64,000 nt of DNA from Ligula intestinalis. Its lineage: Eukaryota; Platyhelminthes; Cestoda; Diphyllobothriidea; Diphyllobothriidae. The position numbers and the translations under genes are program-made. Below, piece after piece: positions 24,041 to 34,928 of the stretch. Every line of letters starts with the position of its first letter. Positions within the stretch are counted from its first letter, which is position 1. The DNA lies in the NCBI GenBank assembly GCA_036362985.1, contig JAYGXS010000004.1:11269222-11333221 (forward strand), read 5' to 3'. The notes under the pieces were generated by a model. The model saw nothing but the letters and a program-made list of their open reading frames with translations. It was not told the origin of the DNA and did no database searches.

Positions 24041-24179
24041 GCCTGGAAGTCATCCGTTGGATTCTAGGTTCATTGCGTAGAAAATCCTGCTTGGACAGTC
24101 AACTTTCTGTATCAGAATTAGTGGTTCCCATATGTTGCGGCAGTGCGAAGGGGTAATTTGATCAAAGTAGGATTAATAT

Positions 24180-24305
24180 TACGCTTCCTGGTAGGGCATC
24201 GTAGGTCAGCTGTCTAGAAGGCTTACTGCACTGAAGCTAACGCCTTGTTGGCGTTGGTCCAAATCCCAACTAGGTCGCCAAGCTATATATAACTGGGTCA
24301 AATGA
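24180..24305 (+). repeat. tRNA-derived SINE (second family), copy 2
   Basis: Shows GGCGTTGGTCCAAATCCCAA (decayed B box) and the tail CTGGGTCAAATGAATTAT. It follows copy 1 in the same orientation about 250 bp downstream. Confidence 0.68.
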
Positions 24306-25892
24306 ATTATATTTTATTACTAACATGAAAGAGAACATATGATTTGAAATGCCCCTTCATTTGAATTATTTGTAAAAATGAGATATTCCCGACCAAGTCC
24401 CAGCCCCTGCCGAGGGTAAATGATAGTCTATGCACTCCCATCATTTCTCTGTGTCTAGGAAAAACCGTTTGATGTGTTTTAAGGAGCAAAAAATCAACGC
24501 ACAGTATCCTTATCTGATGGCAAATCCCAGAAGATTAGGCTGAGGGAGCTGTCAAATGACATCTTATATAGCCCATTGGTTGTCTTTTACTATAAACATC
24601 CCATACCCTCTGGGTAAAAAACAAAGAAAGCCACTATGAACATTCCTCGTGCGTCCACACATTTATCTGTTCCAGACAAGAAGTCAAGCCCGATTGAAGT
24701 TGCGCAGTTCATTATAAAGACAGCTAGAAAGTAGCCGTAAGTTAGACAAAGTAGGGGGTGAATTTCAGAAAAAATATATTCCTCTAGTTGTTACATTTCA
24801 AAAGCTTTTGCTGCTTTGTTACATGCCAGCAACCTGCATGCGTCGTTGTTTACGAAAGAAAAAAAACAGTATTAGCTGGCAGGAAACCACTGTAACAGCA
24901 TTGAACCTGCCACTCTCCCAAATACGCTCGTGTGTTTGTGGTTTTATTAAACGTTAAAATTTTACAAAAAACACACTTATTTATGCGAGCAGAGGCGCTT
25001 TCCCGCAGCATGCGAGCCCAAACGCGTTTGACACTCATAGGTATATTCATTAACTGCGGTACGAAAAGCTATGGCTGAACGTATAAGCACTTATATTTGC
25101 AACTCTCTTGGAGCTGTATTCTTACCATCTCCTTTGGTAGTTGCTAGGAGACTCAAGTTAAACAAATATACGACAAAGTTTATTAATCTAGGGAAGAAAT
25201 AGGGAAAAAGACTTGGTTTCAGCCAACCCGAGTTCAAAAAATCTTTGAAATCAACCGATGATAGATCTACCGTGATAAAACTTGCGCGTTAAGAACCATA
25301 TAGTATTGGACGCTTGGGATACACCTACCGGGAGTAATCAGATGAGAGCAAAGGTAGTTTAAATAGTGCACCTCCTATGCCCCTAGTCCCAGACTTTTGT
25401 CCTACGGAAACTGTAGTTGTATGGGTTTTGGGGCGGGGAAATAGGGTAGGCATTGAACGAAATGTGTAAAAGTAAGTGGATGGTTAAAAGATGCTGTTGA
25501 ATTCGTTCCCAGCGGCATCTGGGTGTAAGTTATTCTGCATGTAAAAATGGTGTGCGCGGCGTTTTGCACCGCGGACTATATGAATCTCACTCCGGAATGG
25601 CAAGTTGGACCCCAGGTAAGTTAAATTAGATCACCTCCTTACCACCACTTTATTTTTTCAGGAATTTTGAGAAATTTTTATTTTGATGCTGGGGATTTTT
25701 CATGATAGGTTAAACGATAATACAGATTAGGAAAATCTACAGATATAAATTAACAAAATTTATAAATTCAATAAATTAGTAATGCATATAGCAGTCATTA
25801 AAGTATCTTTTACTCCGAATGGTCGAGAATATGCGAGGCCCAGGTAACTGGATAGAAGAAGTTAAGTCGTTCTCTGGGACCAGGAGTGTATT

Positions 25893-25935
25893 TGTCCGAC
25901 GTTTCGAACTCTCCCGCGAGCTCATTGTCAAGGAA
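25893..25935 (-). ncRNA. Hammerhead motif at the end of the Penelope-like element
   Basis: Minus strand, just 3' of the endonuclease frame: TTGACAA (25931-25925) at the CUGANGA position, a helix II GAGCTC..GAGTTC with GCGG loop, GAAAC (25905-25901), then GTC and GGAC. Very short helix III (ACGT) as in published Penelope ribozymes. G8 is changed to A, so activity is doubtful. Confidence 0.65.
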
Positions 25936-25962
25936 TGAAAAAACGTACAGCTCACAGTGTAA

Positions 25963-26778
25963 TTAAGTCAGTTCCGCTGAGATTGACCTCTGCCCTTGAC
26001 CTCTGCCCTCGATCTGCTCGCGCAACGCGAGGTAGGCCTCAGGAAGCTCGACATGCCTGTTAATTGAGCCCGCGCGTGAATGCCAGGCTTCCTGCAGCAG
26101 GCGTGAAGTTCGGTCGTCTGACCGACCCAGTATTCGCACGTTTTCGAAGTCGAAGCTGTGCCCTGGCTTGGATGCGTGGGCGGCTACCAGGGAATTTTTG
26201 TCGTTCCGTTGCACGGCGAGGTCATGCTGGTGCATCCTCGTGAGGACCCGTTTGCCGGTTTCACCAACATAATTGGCTTGACCACAAGAGCAGTCAATAC
26301 GGTAAATGACACCGGACTTTTCATTAACGGGAACTGGGTCCTTGGGCCGCATAAGTTGCCTGCGGATTGTTGCTTCCGGTCTGTGAGCAACGCCAATCCC
26401 AAATTCGCTCACCAGTCGAGCGAATTCTTCAGAAACACCAGCAATATACGGTATTGCTCGCCAGCGTGTTGGTTCTGGTTGTCCTGTTGGTTTTCTTCGT
26501 TTGGCTCGTCGCCTGCATTTTTCGACGAAGGCGCCAGGATAGCCATTCATTGTGAAGAGTTTTTTGAGATACTGGACCTCGGCCTTCTTGTCGGCTGGTT
26601 CGCTGCAGTGAGTTTCTACACGACGATAGAGCGTTCGCACGCAGCTACGCTTGTGCGAGACGGGATGGTTGCTGAGGTAACTCAGGATGCGAGAGGTATT
26701 CGTCACCTTCCTGTAAACTGTTGTTTTGAGTTCCCCACCGTCTTTTCTGCACACCAGCACGTCGAGGACAAACGTCGG
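25963..26778 (-). CDS. Penelope-like polyprotein C-terminus: reverse transcriptase thumb plus GIY-YIG endonuclease
   Basis: An open frame of ~265 codons without its N-terminus; the real protein starts upstream of the truncation. The N-terminal part reads VYRKVTNTSRILSYLSNHP and SHKRSCVRTLYRR, the conserved tail of Penelope reverse transcriptases (V-Y-R-K-x-T-x-T-x-x-Y-L). The C-terminal half holds VIYRIDCSCGQANYVGETG and a downstream R, matching the GIY..YIG nuclease core, with the C-S-C-G cysteines typical of Penelope endonucleases, and H-A-S-K-P-G-H-S further on. It is intact for its length, but lacks the reverse-transcriptase catalytic Y-x-D-D part, so it cannot move by itself. It is not part of dlg. 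Confidence 0.85.
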   Translation of the reverse strand, partial: PTFVLDVLVCRKDGGELKTTVYRKVTNTSRILSYLSNHPVSHKRSCVRTLYRRVETHCSEPADKKAEVQYLKKLFTMNGYPGAFVEKCRRRAKRRKPTGQPEPTRWRAIPYIAGVSEEFARLVSEFGIGVAHRPEATIRRQLMRPKDPVPVNEKSGVIYRIDCSCGQANYVGETGKRVLTRMHQHDLAVQRNDKNSLVAAHASKPGHSFDFENVRILGRSDDRTSRLLQEAWHSRAGSINRHVELPEAYLALREQIEGRGQGQRSISAELT

Positions 26779-27539
26779 AAAAATACACTCCTGGTCCCAG
26801 AGAACGACTTAACTTCTTCTATCTTTTACTCCCTATCCTAATTCTTCATAGATTAAACCCTTACAACCACCGTTTCCGTAAGACGAATGCTTAGTTTAGA
26901 TATATATGAGGTGTATTACTAAAGCTACCTTTGCCTTTGACGAATTAAACACACCGGGGACTAGATGGCATACATATCGGCTGCGAGTGAAAGACATGCC
27001 TGGCCTGTATCCGAAGAAGCGGAGATTCACAAAAAGAAGGAGAGGACTGCACGCATTTCATCGGAGGTCAACGTAAGCAGCCATTTTAGTCTGACTCAAT
27101 CCCGACAGTAAGGCAGCATGTAGCAGTCTTCCAAACCACAGAAGTTTGGACAGCCTGCTAGTTGCAAAGCGCGTTGAATCAACTGATATCGGGAAGTATA
27201 ATTGCACAGGACATTGCTTGTATTATTATCTTAGTCTGAATACGTCGAATGAGTGTGTGGATGTTTGGAATAAAAGCCTGGGCTCGCGAACAGTAAGTAG
27301 CTTGGAAAAGGAATTTTTGTCATTCAGAATTATCATCAATCAGTAGTCGCAACGGACAAGGTAAGGGAAATATGATGAGGATTGTAGCAGGTAGATTTCT
27401 AAAACAAGGAGGATCAGATCCAGTTTTAGATCTTGCGAGTCTGTTTGTTGCAGATTGCAGGCTAGACGTGCAGTATTTTTTTTGAAGGAAACGTGGCCAC
27501 ACACGAAAATCGTATCAGGAAATCATATTATGTATTATG

Positions 27540-27790
27540 AGGGATTTGGCAAAATGACAAAATGCAATTGCGAACAACCCATGGCCTTGATGGGATTCAA
27601 ACCCATGTCGGCAGGGAAGTCCTTAGAACATCCAACGCCCTACCAATTAACCTAAAAAAGCACACCGAAAGCAGTGAATTGAATTGAAATTGAGTCAACC
27701 TACCCGCCCAGCCTAATGCATGTATGAAATCCACCAATGAGCATACAGTATGCTGACTGTCTAGGTAGGACCTTCTAAGCAATCATCTAG
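27540..27790 (-). repeat. tRNA-derived SINE (second family), copy 3
   Basis: Minus orientation: GATGGGATTCAAACCCATGT (reverse B box) at 27588-27607. The neighbouring part (27680-27790) shares GAAATCCACCAATG and CTAAGCAATCATCTAGAA with 37570-37640, showing a common body. Confidence 0.68.
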
Positions 27791-30693
27791 AACGGTAAAC
27801 TATACTGGGGTAAAAACATCATAGAACTACTTCTTCTATCTTCTAAATTATCATAATTTTCTGTGACATATAGGCAGAAAACCTTTTCTGCCTGTGGCAA
27901 AGGATACTAGATTGTCAATCACTCGCGTATTAGCCGCCTTCAACCGGTCACACACAACCGATCAGATATAGAACTTATTCCATTATGCCTTGGGTCTCAC
28001 TCTCGAGTCCTGTCAGTAGCTCTTCAAGGGATAGCATATTATAAGCAGAAGCACATTAAGCACAAAAGTAGAGGAGACTTGATGCACAATATATGGCTTA
28101 TTATTTTTTATCAGCCAGGCATAGCCAACTCAAGAAACCAAACTTGGAGGAGTGTGTGGATAGAGAAAGATTATCCAATGAGCTTAAGGAAAACAACGAG
28201 ACTTCCCATATCATCAAATTATGTTGTACTGCATACTATTTAAATTATCATACATATGCTGTTTTGTGAGTTCACGCAAACAACGTGAGAGGGTCATTGT
28301 GGTTTCGTTTTATGTCAACATTACTCAATGCGTTGCAGTCTGTCTGTCTTAAGTTCCTCCCCAGAGTGCAAATTTAAGTGATAGGGAAGATAGCTACATT
28401 GAAGGCGGTTTGATATTATAAAGCTAAAGGTTCATAATAAAAAATGCTGAACTTTATGTCATAACTTTATGAACGTAGATGCTCTGCAACCATAACCACC
28501 ATGTTCTCTATCATCACCAGAATTTAAAGACTTTAGGGATGCCGAGTGTTTAACTTACTGAGAGGACTAGGGTTTGCATTAACAAAACTAAGATAGCTTA
28601 AAAACAAACAATCGCTTCGATTATGCCGAATTACTGTTACTGTTTTATCTTTAGGAGCATATCAAAGCCACCAGAGGTCTGTGGGTGAAGTGAGATGTTC
28701 AGCTTTTTCGTCTAAAACATTGCTGAGACCTGCGTCATTTTACGCACGAACTCAGAACAGAGGGCGTTTTGCATAAAAGAATAGTATAACTAGGATATTT
28801 TTTCGCATTTTGAGCGAAATAAAAGAGCACGTGCTGGACCAGATTGTTTCAGGCACGCCTCCGCTATTGTTATGCTATCATTCAACCTGTCCAGACCACG
28901 TATGTGGGCGGATGACTTGCCACCGATTCTCCGCAGGCCTCCGTGAAGCAATCATAAAAGCGGTTGAAAAACCGACGCTGCATAATATCCCATATGCAAA
29001 TACGCTGTTTTTTATACCAAAAACCACAAGATGCTCCGTTTTTATTTTTGCATCATCTAAAGGAAACCTCTGCAACACCCCCACGTAAATTACCACGTTG
29101 GTCCACGCCGGGAAAATTAAGTCAACCGCGTTTGAGAAGAAGCTGGAACAATTTCAGAAAATGTGACTGAGGTTGAGGATTTTAGCACGAATTTATCGCC
29201 AATAACGGGACGCTGATATAAGCTGGAGACTATTTTGGATGCAGAAGAAATACTTTGCCGAGACCGAGTAATCTCGATGATAGCTGGGGAGGGGTTATTT
29301 GTTGACATTTGAATCCACAGTATGAGAGTAAAAATCAGTATTTACATTTTAGAATAGTAATCGACAAAATCACTGCCAAACACGAAGCTTCAGCACGCAC
29401 TAAAAGGCTAAAAAAAATTAAAATCCAACCCTTCGCATCCTGCTGGCCTTTCGTTAGAATTAAAACCAGAAAAACAATTTGAGATGACTGTTGCTATGAC
29501 TTTACTTTTGCTGTCAGACTTAATGCATGCTTTTAGTTGATAAAAGTCACCATGAAATAACCGTTTACAAGTGGTTAAAAAGACTATGCTACTAGTTTTA
29601 GTTAGTCATCAATTGTAGCATGATTCTTTAAACATCATAGTTCAGTATTTTGGTATTTTTAGTTGAATTATAATTTGAAGGTGAAGGCCAATTAAATAAA
29701 TTCCTATAAAAAAGCCAACACACATTTTACTTAACATTAACTGTAAACGCTTGGTATGGATATCATTCCTGATGATTCGTTGATGATTGGGCACACGGTG
29801 AAGTTGCATCTGTTTATATGGACTAAAAGGATGTATATTTGCACATTATTATTATTCACTGTGCCAAGTATTGACCATTAAGATCCATCCTAGACACAAA
29901 CGTTTGCTAATAAAGTGGACAATAACATTAGCGGCAGCACATCGACGAAGATCCAGATACTTGACAGTCAGCCAAAGTATTGTTTCATCCTAAGTTATAA
30001 AATTCCTATGAGAATAACATAATTATAAGGAAGAGGATTGCGTATCAAAAGAATGCATACTAGATAAAAGCAACTTATTTTAGATAAAGGCTTGGTCGCC
30101 TTATTTTCAGGAAATTTTATATAGAGCTAAATCAGATGGAATATAGTAGCACGCTTCTTAGTGAAAGAGCATTAATTATAACCAGAGAAGCTAAACGAAG
30201 CCAGCTTGCTGAAGAAGAAAAAAGCTTGATTTGGGGGCCTTAAACATCAAATGATAAGCAGCACTTCCTTGGTGAATCAAAGAACCGACTCATAGTCGAC
30301 AATTTTGATTTCGACGTCAACGATATTTAATTTCGGTAAACAATTAAATGCCGTTGGTTGGCAAAATGGTGCTTTATTGCGACGAATGCTCTAAGGCATC
30401 AACGATATACCGCCAATTTTCTCGATCATGCCCGATGATATGGATTAAGGCAATGTCATCTGCTCTAGATACCCAACAGAAGAGAAAATATACGGTAGAG
30501 GAAATGCTGTGGTAGTAATATTCCTTAACGCCACACCATGGACATTAAATAATGATTAAACAGCGCCCAGAAACGATCAACAGGATTCAACGCTATCCAC
30601 AAATAGAAGGGAGGATGATTTTATCTTTCTCACAGAAAAAATGAAAGCCTTGAGTCCCTTTCATTCAGGTCCTTCAAAGAGAACACATATATA

Positions 30694-31110
30694 TATATTC
30701 ACTCAGAAATGTGCGAACACCGATCGAATAGGCTTCGAAACTAAACAAAGTTCATGTGGTGGTCAGAGATCTCCAACGGGTGACCGCCTGCCAGGCCGAT
30801 TCCGGCCAAGTCATTATAGCAGTAAGGGAGATATGAGAGCATTTGGGGGTAACTTACACAGAACTGTTTCGGGCTTATTAGCCTTCATCAGCCAAGCATA
30901 GCCCTGAACACCAGCTGGATGGACAACACAAAAGAACGCACTCACACACGGCGCAGTTGGTACACCACTGGTGTCTATCAGATGGGTCATAAGCATGGCC
31001 GGAATCGGCCTGGCAGGCGGTAACCCGTTGGGGATCTCTGACCGCCACACGAACTTTGTTTAGTTCGGAAGCCTATGCGATCGGTGTTCGCACATTTCTG
31101 AGTGACTATA
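30694..31110. repeat. Inverted repeat, ~110-bp arms, around a hammerhead copy
   Basis: The left arm (30694-30806) and right arm (31001-31110) are near-perfect reverse complements; both contain a CACCGATCG-like segment and the GCCAGGCCGATTCCGG segment. The ~195-bp spacer holds one hammerhead copy on the minus strand (30850-30905). A second, opposite copy lies just outside at 31140-31340. It looks like an insertion of an element and an inverted partial copy. Confidence 0.75.
30860..30900 (-). ncRNA. Hammerhead ribozyme motif, minus-strand copy
   Basis: Core read on the minus strand: GCTTGG helix I strand (30897-30892), CTGATGA (30891-30885), helix II AGGCTAATAAGCCC with a 4-bp stem, GAAA (30870-30867), helix III hairpin ACAG-TT-CTGT. 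The invariant CUGAUGA and GAAA are intact. The base at the cleavage site is G and one base of the 3' helix I strand seems lost, so cleavage may be weak. Confidence 0.7.
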
Positions 31111-31273
31111 TTCCTGATCAGCAGTGACAGCAAATGGCAGGTGGCGAGGCGCTGATGAACTGTGGTTTGATGAAATGCTTATGGCCCATCTGATAGACAC
31201 CAGTGGTGGACCACCTGAGCCGTCTGTGAGTGCGTTTGTTTGTGTTGTCCGACCAGCTGGTGTTCAGGGTTTT

Positions 31274-31320
31274 GCTTGGCTGATGAAGGCTAATAAGCCC
31301 AAAACAGTTCTGTATCAAGT
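31274..31320 (+). ncRNA. Hammerhead ribozyme motif, plus-strand copy
   Basis: Helix I GCTTGG (31274-31279) pairs with TCAAGT (31315-31320): four Watson-Crick and two G-U pairs. CTGATGA is at 31280-31286, helix II at 31287-31300, helix III ACAG-TT-CTGT at 31104+200 to 31313, and A at the cleavage position 31314. The GAAA element reads AAAA, a change at the invariant G12, so this copy is likely inactive while its sister at 30870 keeps GAAA. Confidence 0.7.
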
Positions 31321-31446
31321 TCCCCCCAAATGCTGTCATACCCCCCATACTGATATGTATATATCCTTTAAGACATATGCATACATATATATATATGTAT
31401 ATCGCTGCAGAGGCAAGAATCAAGGCAAACATTTGTAAAAACCTAC

Positions 31447-31703
31447 CACCAGGAGTCTGTCACCGACTTGGAGTTTCCGCGAACTGGCCGCGGGGCTGTT
31501 GGGTTGAATGTGCGAAATGAAGATGCCCTTGGTACCTCCGCCACCGACAATGTTGAAGCCTAGGCTGCCCCCAGTGCTGTCTGGCGGTGCGCGTCTGGTC
31601 TCACCCGAAGCCGTTGAGTTGTACTTGAAAAGGGTCACCAATCGGGCCTGCGGCCATCGACGCAGAATGGAATCCTTGATGGCTGTTGTTGCAACATAGT
31701 CCT
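31447..31703 (-). CDS. dlg: dlg exon f: first half of PDZ3
   Basis: A 257-bp exon with a cttgtag acceptor above 31703 and donor GTAGGT at 31446-31441 (phase 0). It encodes DYVATTAIKDSILRRW, then a strand LVTLFKYN, then GGSLGFNIVGGGGTKGIFIS, and finally a GDRLLV strand. The S-L-G-F-N-I-V-G-G loop is diagnostic of DLG PDZ3 (GLGFNIVGGED in relatives). An insertion between the first strand and the binding loop (STASGETRRAPPDST) is unusual, since this connection is normally very short. The exon break after GDRLLV falls at the equivalent point to the PDZ1 and PDZ2 breaks, which suggests an old shared exon structure. Confidence 0.95.
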
Positions 31704-31919
31704 CTACAAGAGAAGGCTCAGGACATGAGAATAACAGCAGCTCTGGAAACCAAACACAGCTGCTTGTTTTAAAATTGCCAAAGTTCCCATCCGATAATTC
31801 TGAAGGGTATACCTAAGCTATCGACGAATTCTCATCGGGCCAGTACCCTTCCTGCATTGAGAGTTCGCACATTATTTTCAATCAACCTGGTTAGGCACAG
31901 GGATGGATTGTCAACTTAG

Positions 31920-32243
31920 ACCACCTACTTTTGCAACTACTCATTTAATTGCTCCCGTTGGGCAAGTTATATTTGTTGCACGAGGCGGCGCTTTTCTAAA
32001 AGAATAAGGGAACTACTCCCGCAATGGCTGAGAAGAGAGGAATGCAGGAGCATAAACAGCGCCATTCTTGCCCTCATGGTGGATTCCGGACATGGTGTGG
32101 ACACCAACGAAGTCATCCGCGTGATTTATAAGGTTTTGTCAAACATTAAAAAGTCCCTTAGTCACCGCCTGCTAGCAGCAGTAGGAGCTACCCCTGTCAA
32201 GTTGAGCAAGCTGGTCTTATGGGCACAAAGTACCCTCCTGTGA
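31920..32243 (+). other. Unrecognised 107-codon open frame without a proper start
   Basis: Plus strand, between a TAG (31917-31919) and a TGA (32241-32243). It contains RIRELLPQWLRR and VIRVIYKVLSNIKKSL, with higher GC than its surroundings. There is no ATG until the middle. It may be a remnant of a mobile-element protein or chance. It is opposite to the dlg direction, so not a dlg exon. Confidence 0.3.
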
Positions 32244-32534
32244 GCTCCATGCTTGGCAGGTTCAACAGTCGCTTTATTGCATGCACTCTTCCGTGCTCTG
32301 ATTTCCTCTCCTCCCTCCATTCCGTCCTCCTAGACCGGTTTCACCAAACCGATGCTGCCGCATAACCAGTCGTCACTTATCCACCCCACTCCCCTTTTTC
32401 CACGAATCCTTTTTATGAAAAGACGAACGTGGTTTAACTTGTATCCCGTTCCCATATAAGTGTTCTGGTCCGATAAAAATTCATTGAAAGAACGCATATT
32501 CTCGCCCGCTGCCCTTCTGGGTAGTTAATTATTT

Positions 32535-32700
32535 AGGGTGGAACCGATAAAAAAGAATGATTATTACTCGCTTATAAGCCATCATCAGTCGGTCAAACAG
32601 CGCACAAGGTGTGAAACATCTCAGATTCAAAACGTAGCCCTGGGGTCATTGAGTGCTTTACTGAGCCACGCGCCCGTCTTTTTGTCGGTTGTGATCGAAA
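32535..32700 (-). repeat. Decayed SINE-type repeat with hammerhead core
   Basis: Minus-strand copy. CTGATGA (32588-32582) and a TGGCTTATAAGC hairpin are kept. The GAAA element reads GTAA and helix III is eroded. The approximate downstream end was judged from loss of similarity. Confidence 0.6.
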
Positions 32701-34682
32701 ATAGGAATTATGATAGTGTGGCATTTGTTGTTCCAACTTCTTTGCTAAAATGGTCTTTAGTTATTGAATGAATCGGCATACTCCTCGTTAACGCTAGGTC
32801 AAGCATTTTTAGCAATAAAATATGTTCCTTCTTTTTTATATACTCTCTGCATCTGCACAAATCCTTTGTGCAAATTCCAAACTGTAAAAGGGATATATCT
32901 AAAAAAAAACAAAAAACAATTACTGACAATCCGTAGTCTGGATATGCGGCACACAGCTTCCCAATGTGATCCGCTGCATGGCTGTTGGTAGAGCTAGAGC
33001 GTAAGGCCCGTGACATATTTGGAAAAATATACCTCGTGAAACGATTGACGATTTCCTTCTCCCATTGATAAAATATGTGTACTAAGTTTATTTCAAGGAA
33101 CTTGAAATAAGCAGCATGGAGGAGGAAACCCTTGTCGCAGTTACTTACGACGATGGTCCATGAAATTATTAATGAATTTTGCTATTAATAAATTAATAAC
33201 AATATTTAATGACGTGTTTACGTTAATTATGAGCGACCTGCACCGATCACAACTTAAGAGTTGATCTACTAGGTGAACAGGGTTTCTTACTATTGCTCGT
33301 TCGTAATCCCATATAATTATGCGTAAATAACAATGGTGGAACACCGAAACACTGTTTCATTGTTCTGGGCTGCCAAAGTCGTATAGGAGGTCATCGTCAG
33401 AAGAAGCAGCAGCAACGAGAAGAGCGACAATTATAGGGGATGCAAGCCAATCAATTGTTGGTGATGCACGTCTGGAGGTGAAATCGCGGTTCGTTGCACG
33501 CTGGTGCCAAGTCGATAGGGCGATTGGTTGAATTTACATCTGTGGACAAGGCTTCAGTCTTGTTTCCAGTGTGGGCGCCGGTCTTCAGAGCCGTGTGCAG
33601 TCCGCTCTAGACGTGTGTTCCTGATAGTGGTTTTGCTTACAATCTTTATAATTTTTGGTATTTGTGACTGCTGCTATTTCCAACGCTGAAATCTGGTAAG
33701 AGTTTGAAGGCTGAAAGCGATACACAGTCTTCTCCTTTTCTCATCCTTTACTCTCCTTTACTCATCCTCACTCATCAACCGGAAATGCAACATTTCGCCT
33801 TCATTTGTAGAAGTTTGCTGCAAAACGTCAACGGCTTTAACCTCTTGGTGACAAAATTGAGGTCACAACTGGTTACATAAGTGGTCCAAGAGTTTACAGC
33901 TTTATCTCTTTTGCATCGATAGTGACGTCATGAAAGGAACGGTAATGCATCGAAATAGAACGAGGAAAAGTTTAAAGTCGATTTCAAAAGTGGGAAGATG
34001 CGTGTTCTGAACAGTAAACAGCGACCAAATTAAAAACTTTTTTCCAAAGGGTCACAGCAAAACAGTAAATGATGATTGGCCGCATCGAGTTTTGACTATA
34101 TATTTACGTCAATCTGTTTTGCTGAAGGTGAATTTTGTAAATAATTTTATTAAATTCCTTTGATATGGGAAACCTCATCAGGATAATCGGCGCATTTAAT
34201 TTTTATACAATTGTGCATCAATACAGTTCATTTTATATTTAGCGCACTTTCACAAACCCAACGAAATGTATTCCAGTTAACAGAGTTTTGTCACAAAGTC
34301 AATTTTTATCAACGCATAAAAACACCGAAGTCAAACGTTACTACCCTAAACATTTAAAACCTTGAAATATTATTTGGCTGAAAGTGATCTCAGCATCTCA
34401 TGTGATAGTGGATGTCAATATGCAGGCTTCCAAGAGTTCACAAAAAATAGGCTGTCTCATTTGTTCGGCATACTCATCAATAGATTCCGTAAAAGGTCAT
34501 ACTATTGATTTTGTTGCCTTCGTTGTGAAATCACAGGCAAAGTATCCGTCTCACAGCCTTTAATTATCTCAAAAAGACCAAAAGCCACCCTCTTACCACC
34601 AATTAACTTGGTCTGGTAATGAAGCCTATTGTGTCTGGTTGAAGGCTCGTTGGAATTTTTTTTAAAAGGCCTAAAATTGTAC

Positions 34683-34928
34683 CTCGACCACACAAACCGC
34701 CCGGAGCTTGGCACACATGCAGTTGAGGGATTGATGTGCTGGAGCCTTTTGTTGCCAGAAGCTTTTTTCGGTGTCCACTTTGTCTGCGTTTTCGAGGGCC
34801 AGGTTTTGCCTCGGCTGAATCATTGGCTGGATATTCCAAAAACTGTTGATTGCCATTTCGGTCTAGTGCATTCAGGCTGGAGTCCCGCATGCGAACGGAG
34901 GTGAACTCCACCAGACTGCGTGCCATAC
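34683..34928 (-). CDS. dlg: dlg exon e: basic linker between PDZ2 and PDZ3
   Basis: A 246-bp exon with a ctcttttag acceptor above 34928, entering in the phase left by exon d. It encodes ~81 residues: MARSLVEFTSVRMRD, then a polar part with a basic patch PRKRRQSGHRKK, ending near APGGLCGR. There is no recognised fold; it sits where DLG proteins have the PDZ2-PDZ3 linker. The chosen donor GTACAA (34682-34677) gives phase 1 and matches the next exon. Another phase-compatible donor, GTTTGT, lies about 14 bases earlier and would shorten the linker by a few residues. The basic patch could act as a nuclear-localisation or phosphoinositide-binding segment, which is inference only. Confidence 0.78.

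Larger units (their letters stand above)
25817..26819 (-). mobile_element. 5'-truncated Penelope-like retroelement with 13-bp target duplication
   Basis: Flanked by identical 13-bp copies of TATCTTTTACTCC (25804-25816 and 26820-26832). The two ends are inverted copies of one another over about 45 bp (25857-25902 and 26776-26819). The sense strand is minus: terminal repeat piece, the end of a reverse transcriptase frame, GIY-YIG endonuclease, then a hammerhead motif. Inverted or partial terminal repeats, 5' truncation and GIY-YIG are typical of Penelope-like elements. The near-identity of the duplication suggests a fairly recent insertion into the intron. Confidence 0.85.
21902..31446 (-). other. 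dlg: Longest dlg intron (between exons f and g), rich in mobile elements
   Basis: An intron of 9.5 kb between the two halves of PDZ3. It holds tRNA-derived SINE copies (about 23900-24040, 24180-24305 and 27540-27790), the Penelope-like element (25817-26819), and the inverted repeat with two hammerhead copies (30694-31430). The stretches 21902-23850, 24310-25800 and 27800-30640 show nothing I can name. Confidence 0.75.
31704..34682 (-). other. dlg: dlg intron between exons e and f
   Basis: An intron of 3.0 kb. It contains an unrecognised plus-strand open frame (31920-32243) and a decayed SINE-type hammerhead copy (32535-32600). The remainder, 32700-34680, shows nothing I can name. Confidence 0.75.

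Noticed and set aside
26158..26841. 227-codon plus-strand open frame
   Set aside because: It is the antisense shadow of the Penelope-like endonuclease frame, which has clear motifs on the minus strand.
31360..31410. TATA-rich stretch considered as a promoter
   Set aside because: It is a TA-rich simple sequence at the edge of a repeat, with a similar stretch at the other repeat (30685-30700); nothing ties it to transcription.
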